A program made the translations under genes and the position numbers. Shown here piece by piece: positions 60,311 through 64,000 of a stretch of 64,000 bases of DNA (position 1 is its first letter; each line of letters opens with the position of its first letter). Source of the stretch: RGIG9115 sp045649825 (GTDB lineage Bacteria; Bacillota; Clostridia; UBA1381); the NCBI GenBank assembly GCA_045649825.1, contig JAZRQO010000023.1, forward strand, positions 1-64,000. The letters run 5' to 3'. The notes beneath the pieces are model-generated. The model was not told where the DNA came from. It saw nothing but the letters and a program-made list of their open reading frames with translations, and made no database searches.

Positions 60311-61078
60311 ATGATAAAGGACTTTCTTACAGCAATAGGAAATTTCAAAAAATACGGCGTACTTGCAGAGCGGGGAGGCTTCAGGACGGCAGGGTATTCA
60401 CTGCTGCTCCTGCTCGTGTGCAGTATAGGACTGATAATTGTTCCCACATTTACAATGGGAGCGAAAACCCTGGCGGTTATATGGGAGGATATTCCTGCAT
60501 TTACCCTGACGCGTGACGGACTTACCGTAGAAAAGGATTTCGATATTGAGCTTGGCGGAGTGAAATTTTTTGCTACCAACAGCCGTCAGGTAACAGGCGA
60601 TGATTTTAACGAGGATATATTGTCCGGGGTTTTAATGGACAGGGACTCCGTTATAATCCGCAACTTTTCTAAAACAATGGAATTCAGCTACGGAGATTTT
60701 GATATAGACTTTACCGTAACAAAGAACGATTTGCCGGCTATAAAGCCCGTGCTTGTTATGTCGGGTGCGTTGGTTTGTATAATGCTATTTGTAAGCAGAT
60801 GCATAACCTTTGCTCTCAACGGCCTTTTTATAGGCTCTTTTGCAGGAATAGTGTCAATTTTTATGAAACTGCGTGTACCCACGGGAAAGCTTATTAAGCT
60901 GGGTATGTATTCACAGACCTTGCCCTGCGTGATATCGGCAGTGCTTGGGCTTTTCGGAGTTTTTGGGGAGTCAATATTCCTTTATGCGGTTTCCCTTGTC
61001 TTTATAGTTCTTTGGTTTAATACCCTTAAAAAGGCGGGAGAAGAACAAATAAATCCCGACAATGGCACAGAAAACTGA
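60311..61078 (+). CDS. DUF1189-like membrane protein
   Basis: 255 aa. An N-terminal amphipathic stretch is followed by helix 1 (AGYSLLLLLVCSIGLIIVPTF). A 100-residue extracytoplasmic part comes next (PAFTLTRDGLTVEKDFDIELGG..., DRDSVIIRN), then four helices. The shape and the ITEWEDIPxFxLxxGxL-like segment suggest DUF1189. Function unknown; follows uppP with a GGAGGA RBS. Confidence 0.6.
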   Translation: MIKDFLTAIGNFKKYGVLAERGGFRTAGYSLLLLLVCSIGLIIVPTFTMGAKTLAVIWEDIPAFTLTRDGLTVEKDFDIELGGVKFFATNSRQVTGDDFNEDILSGVLMDRDSVIIRNFSKTMEFSYGDFDIDFTVTKNDLPAIKPVLVMSGALVCIMLFVSRCITFALNGLFIGSFAGIVSIFMKLRVPTGKLIKLGMYSQTLPCVISAVLGLFGVFGESIFLYAVSLVFIVLWFNTLKKAGEEQINPDNGTEN

Positions 61079-61138
61079 AAAATCAACAGTCTTTCCTTGC
61101 CCTGTATGTGCAAAATTACTTAATTTCAGATGCTGTAC

Positions 61139-61167
61139 TTGACAATGAAAGTTTATTGTTGTATAAT
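61139..61167 (+). promoter_or_regulatory. Promoter of rpsF-ssb-rpsR
   Basis: TTGACA (61139-61144), 17 bp, TATAAT (61162-61167). Confidence 0.9.
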
Positions 61168-61171
61168 TAAC

Positions 61172-61228
61172 AGGCTCTAATGAGCATCCTTGCCCGGATG
61201 GAGTATCCGGGACATAAGTCCATGAGGA
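61172..61228 (+). promoter_or_regulatory. Probable S6:S18 leader of rpsF
   Basis: Hairpins GGCTC-taat-GAGC and CCCGG-atggagtat-CCGGG lie just before the GAGGAGG site. This is the place where many bacteria carry an S6:S18-binding autoregulatory leader with a conserved CCG. Assigned by position and the CCG-containing hairpin only. Confidence 0.4.
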
Positions 61229-61237
61229 GGTGTAAAA

Positions 61238-61540
61238 ATGGCTGAAAAAATTATGAACAGCTATGAAACAATTTTTATCATCGATGCAACTTTGGAAGAA
61301 GATGCAATCAAAGCTTTGCAGGAAAAGTTCACAGCTCTTATTTCTTCAAACGGCGAAGTTGAGTCAGTTGACGAATGGGGCAAGAGAAGACTTGCATACG
61401 AGATAAAGGACAGAACAGAGGGCTTTTATGTTCTCGTAAACTTCAAAGCTGATGCAGAGTTCCCGAAGGAGCTTGACAGACAGTACAGAATTACTGACGG
61501 CATTCTCAGAACAATCATCATCCGTAAGGATGAAGAGTAA
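61238..61540 (+). CDS. rpsF: 30S ribosomal protein bS6
   Basis: 100 aa. NSYETIFIIDATLEEDAIKALQEKFTALISSNGEVESVDEWGKRRLAYEIKDRTEGFYVLVNFKADAEFPKELDRQYRITDGILRTIIIRKDEE. First gene of the conserved rpsF-ssb-rpsR operon. Confidence 0.97.
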   Translation: MAEKIMNSYETIFIIDATLEEDAIKALQEKFTALISSNGEVESVDEWGKRRLAYEIKDRTEGFYVLVNFKADAEFPKELDRQYRITDGILRTIIIRKDEE

Positions 61541-61571
61541 TCGCTCCACATAAGAAACGGAGGAAACTGAA

Positions 61572-62000
61572 ATGAACAAAGCTATTCTGATGGGTAGACT
61601 TACCCGTGATCCCGAACTTCGTCAGACTCAGGGCGGCGTTCCCGTTGTTTCATTCTCAATCGCAATCAACAGACGTTTTCAGAAGGACCAGACAGATTTT
61701 ATTAACTGTGTAGCCTGGAGGCAGACTGCAGAGTTCGTAGCTAAATGGTTCCAGAAGGGAAGTATGATTGCAGTTGTGGGAAGTATCCAGACAAGAAGAT
61801 ACACCGACAACGAGGGTAAAGAACGCACTGTAACAGAAGTTGTTGCAGACGAAGCATATTTCACAGGATCAAAAGCTGAAAGCGGTACAGGCTTTGGCGG
61901 ACAGGCACCTGTTGCCCCCGCATTTGAAGAAGCAGCACCGCAGTTTGACCAGGGCGGATTTGGCACAATCGAAGATGCCGACGACGATTTGCCCTTCTGA
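61572..62000 (+). CDS. ssb: Single-stranded DNA-binding protein
   Basis: 142 aa. OB-fold MNKAILMGRLTRDPELRQTQGGVPVVSFSIAINRRF, then VEF-type linker and acidic tip DADDDLPF that recruits repair and replication proteins. Confidence 0.97.
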   Translation: MNKAILMGRLTRDPELRQTQGGVPVVSFSIAINRRFQKDQTDFINCVAWRQTAEFVAKWFQKGSMIAVVGSIQTRRYTDNEGKERTVTEVVADEAYFTGSKAESGTGFGGQAPVAPAFEEAAPQFDQGGFGTIEDADDDLPF

Positions 62001-62026
62001 TAATTGATGATAAGGAGGAATTTCCA

Positions 62027-62275
62027 ATGGCTGATAAGGCACCTGAAAGACCGCAGAGAGCAAGACGTACCAAGAAAAAGGTATGTATGTTCTGCGTAGA
62101 TAAGGTAGAATCAATCGACTACAAGGATACAGCTAAGCTCAGAAGATACATTTCTGAAAAGGGAAAGATTGTTCCCAGACGTATTAGCGGCAACTGCGCT
62201 AAGCATCAGAGACAGCTTACAGCTGCTATCAAGAGAGCAAGAACAATAGCTCTTCTCCCCTTCGTAGCTGAATAA
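62027..62275 (+). CDS. rpsR: 30S ribosomal protein bS18
   Basis: 82 aa. KKKVCMFCVDKVESIDYKDTAKLRRYISEKGKIVPRRISGNCAKHQRQLTAAIKRARTIALLPFV. Has a CxxC plus later Cys/His, the zinc-binding C+ type. Confidence 0.97.
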   Translation: MADKAPERPQRARRTKKKVCMFCVDKVESIDYKDTAKLRRYISEKGKIVPRRISGNCAKHQRQLTAAIKRARTIALLPFVAE

Positions 62276-62283
62276 TTAAAACT

Positions 62284-62310
62284 AAAAGCACTGCATTGCA
62301 GTGCTTTTTT
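62284..62310 (+). terminator. Terminator of rpsF-ssb-rpsR
   Basis: AAAAGCACTGC-att-GCAGTGCTTTTTT. Confidence 0.9.
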
Positions 62311-62324
62311 GTTTCAAAATTCAA

Positions 62325-62361
62325 ACGTGGACAGGGGACGGTTCTCTGTCCACGTGTTTTT
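62325..62361. repeat. ACGTGGACA hairpin
   Basis: ACGTGGACA (62325-62333) / TGTCCACGT (62347-62355) enclosing GGGGACGGTTCTC, followed by GTTTTT. It looks like a dispersed intergenic repeat type of Clostridia; may also terminate transcription. Confidence 0.5.
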
Positions 62362-63019
62362 ATATAATTTCAATGATGGTTGCGGTTTTGTCTGCTACTT
62401 TGAATTTTATTTCTTTGTCCTTGTATTTAAAGCCGTATACTCTACTTGGCTTGTGGATGTATGCAGGTCGGGGGTCCTGGGAAAGGATGCTTTCTATCTC
62501 CTGTGCTTCTTGTGGAGAAAGTTTTTCCTTTAATTCTGACGGGATTATCACGTCAAGGGAATAGGAAAGGACTTTTTTGCTAAAACCGCCTGTAGCGTCG
62601 TTGTGGCAGTCTGTATACGGCAGGTAAGGTTTTATGTCGTAAATTGGCGTGCCGTCCATTAAATCGCCTCCTGACACCCTTAAAACGGTCCCCTGTGCTG
62701 TTTTGTCAACTGATATAAGCCGAACGGAAGAAAGCCCTATGGGATTTGGACGAAATGGTGAACGTGTGGCGAAAACGCCTACCCGCTTATTTCCGCCCAA
62801 GCGGGGAGGTCTGACTGTTGGTGACCACTCTTTCTTTGATATTTCGGAAAAGCCCCATATAAGCCAGAGGTGGCTGAATTCTTCTATTCCTCTGAGTGCG
62901 TCGTCATTTCTGAATTCTTCTTCAAAAACGATTGTGCCCTCTGTTTCTGTTAATCCGCTTTGCCTGGGTATGGCAAATTTATCCGGGAACGGGGTTTTTA
63001 TCCTTGCAATAATTTTCAT
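62360..63019 (-). CDS. trmO: tRNA (N6-threonylcarbamoyladenosine(37)-N6)-methyltransferase TrmO
   Basis: 219 aa. GIEEFSHLWLIWGFSE, VRPPRLGGNKRVGVFATRSPFRPNPIGLSSVRLISV and GTPIYDIKPYLPYTDCHNDATGGF form the TsaA/YaeB beta-barrel SAM-binding site. Methylates t6A37 of tRNA-Thr. It converges on rpsR; no terminator of its own besides the ACGTGGACA hairpin. Confidence 0.93.
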   Translation of the reverse strand: MKIIARIKTPFPDKFAIPRQSGLTETEGTIVFEEEFRNDDALRGIEEFSHLWLIWGFSEISKKEWSPTVRPPRLGGNKRVGVFATRSPFRPNPIGLSSVRLISVDKTAQGTVLRVSGGDLMDGTPIYDIKPYLPYTDCHNDATGGFSKKVLSYSLDVIIPSELKEKLSPQEAQEIESILSQDPRPAYIHKPSRVYGFKYKDKEIKFKVADKTATIIEII

Positions 63020-63348
63020 GTCGTAAATCCTTTCAACAGATAAGCATGTATACGATAATTCTACTATATTTTAAGATAAAATTCAAGTATGTGGCGGAAA
63101 AAAATGCACATTTTGATTTTTCCTTATAATCCCTTTAAAAAGATGAATAAATTGTGAATATTAATTATTTTAGGTGAGACAAAATAAGTGATATGAATTT
63201 CGAGTAATCGAAAAACCGCACAGGTAAGCCGTTTGACTGAATATGACACCTAAAGAAATGCACATTATTCTAAAAAATTGCATACTTATATATTCTCAAA
63301 AAGTGCCTTTTTAAAAGATTTTAACTATATTTTCTAAGACATTCTCTA

Positions 63349-63377
63349 TTGCTAATTTGGTATGTTTGTGTTAGAAT
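63349..63377 (+). promoter_or_regulatory. Promoter of the ABC permease transcript
   Basis: TTGCTA (63349-63354), 17 bp, TAGAAT (63372-63377). The region 63020-63348 upstream shows no gene, only AT-rich sequence with AAATGCACATT at 63109 and again near 63257. Confidence 0.6.
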
Positions 63378-63389
63378 ACTATTGAAAAC

Positions 63390-63526
63390 TTATCGACTTT
63401 GTTCATTGCTTTTCGCTGATTTTCCCGAAATTGGCAAATCGCTTTATGTTCGGAAGTTTTTTCGGTCCTTCCTTCGGGATGGATGGAGCGAAAAGGCTAT
63501 TCGGCTGAATGTACAAAGTTCGATAA
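63390..63526 (+). promoter_or_regulatory. Large multi-helix leader RNA before the ABC permease
   Basis: P1: 63390-63407 with 63508-63526 (TTATCGA, CTTTGT and CATT blocks pair with AATG, ACAAAG and TCGATAA; one bulge, one mismatch). P2: GCTTTTCGCT (63408-63417) with AGCGAAAAGGC (63487-63497). Inside: TTCCCGAA / TTCGGAA and a TCC-t-TCC-ttcg-GGA-t-GGA hairpin. No T-run, so not a terminator. Riboswitch-like in architecture, but the family is unknown. Confidence 0.5.
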
Positions 63527-63559
63527 AATAATATTTTAGCAGAAAAGAGTGATAGCAAA

Positions 63560-64000
63560 ATGAGTTTGAAAAAGAAAGAAAGTCAGGTTGTTGCACCGGC
63601 AGGTGTTAAAAAGAAAAATGCCTTTGTTAAAGACCTTACTCAGAACTACAACCTGTATCTTATGATGATTCCTGCTACGTTGATTATGGTGCTTTTCCAT
63701 TACTTCTCAATGTATGGTATCACAATTGCATTTAAAAAGTATGATATGTTCAGCGGCATTATGGGCAGCCCCTGGGTTGGATTTGATAACTTTGTAAAGT
63801 TCTTTAATGACCCTTACTGCCTCCGTCTTATTAAGAATACTATCTTGCTGGGCGGACAGAACTGGTTATACGGATTCTTCCCTCCGATTATCCTCGCTAT
63901 TCTTATGACAGAGCTTAACAGTATGAAGCTCAAAAAAGCTGTGCAGACAATTTCTTATCTGCCTCACTTTATTCCTGTAGTAGTTGTTGTAGGTATGATG
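63560..64000 (+). CDS. Sugar ABC transporter permease, LplB type (runs off the window)
   Basis: 147 codons visible, 3' end missing. ATG 8 nt after the AAAGAG site. A cytoplasmic N-terminus is followed by helix 1 (LYLMMIPATLIMVLFHYFSMYGITIAFKKYDMFSGIMGSPWVGFDNFVKFF). This is the classical LplB/YtcP start (PG-type, Y-K-x-x-x-P-x-x-G-I-x-x-S-x-W-V-G-F). Then NTILLGGQNWLYGFFPPIILAILMTEL follows. Probably imports oligosaccharides together with a second permease and a binding protein beyond the window. Confidence 0.9.
   Translation, partial: MSLKKKESQVVAPAGVKKKNAFVKDLTQNYNLYLMMIPATLIMVLFHYFSMYGITIAFKKYDMFSGIMGSPWVGFDNFVKFFNDPYCLRLIKNTILLGGQNWLYGFFPPIILAILMTELNSMKLKKAVQTISYLPHFIPVVVVVGMM

Noticed and set aside
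62301..62564. Plus-strand ORFs opposite trmO
   Set aside because: Antisense shadows of a well-supported minus-strand gene.
63349..63531. 60-codon ORF before the ABC permease
   Set aside because: Overlaps the promoter and both arms of the leader helices; no RBS.
1..64000. CRISPR array, rRNA or complete tRNA genes
   Set aside because: No regularly spaced direct repeats, rRNA signatures or full cloverleafs were seen by eye.

Overview
The window looks like a low-to-moderate GC chromosome of an endospore-forming Firmicute of class Clostridia. The evidence is canonical sigma-A promoters (TTGACA-N17-TATAAT), strong GGAGG ribosome binding sites, a germination protease (gpr), a zinc-type S14, an SLH S-layer protein, Clostridia-style r-protein leaders, and a proteolytic or fermentative gene set. 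The order or family cannot be fixed from sequence alone.

Layout. 1-1600: the 3' end of a structured RNA, a hairpin array, and a divergent XRE regulator / zinc-ribbon membrane protein pair. 1.7-12.6 kb: a FAD/Rieske oxidoreductase, a secreted protein with a C-terminal Hint domain, upp-uraA, a PrsW-like protease, an anion permease, rpsT, a HIRAN protein and purC. 12.6-15.6 kb (minus strand): phenylacetate-CoA ligase and an SNF-family sodium symporter. The ligase is preceded by what reads as a Phe-rich leader peptide plus a terminator. 15.6-19.7 kb: two paralogous secreted/membrane proteins flanking a phage-virion-like gene. 19.8-24.5 kb: gpr, a YmfF/YmfH-like M16 peptidase pair, and an RHH-XRE pair divergent from a SLOG protein. 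24.7-40.9 kb: the complete S10-spc-alpha ribosomal supercluster (rpsJ to rplQ) with secY, adk, map, infA and rpoA. rplS follows under its own leader. 41.8-48.9 kb: a secreted SGNH esterase and the S-layer protein. 49-51.7 kb: an isolated podovirus nozzle-like beta-propeller gene and a toxin-antitoxin pair. 51.8-63 kb: an M24 peptidase, a DUF4143 ATPase, ung-polA-coaE-SLT, a Cmk-like kinase, uppP, a DUF1189-like protein, rpsF-ssb-rpsR and trmO. The window ends inside a sugar ABC permease with a large structured leader.

Points most worth a second look: (i) a leader peptide with 5 Phe in its first 11 residues, a perfect promoter and a terminator in front of the phenylacetate-CoA ligase, suggesting Phe-sensing attenuation of a catabolic gene; (ii) two virion-like genes 32 kb apart that share an identical 15-nt dyad at the same distance (11 nt) from an extended -10, suggesting a dispersed co-regulated phage-derived system; (iii) a predicted H-type pseudoknot in the S-layer mRNA leader; (iv) a multi-helix leader before the ABC permease; (v) a TA operon with two perfect palindromic operators.

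All functions are inferred from motifs and family knowledge read by eye. No database search or folding software was run.
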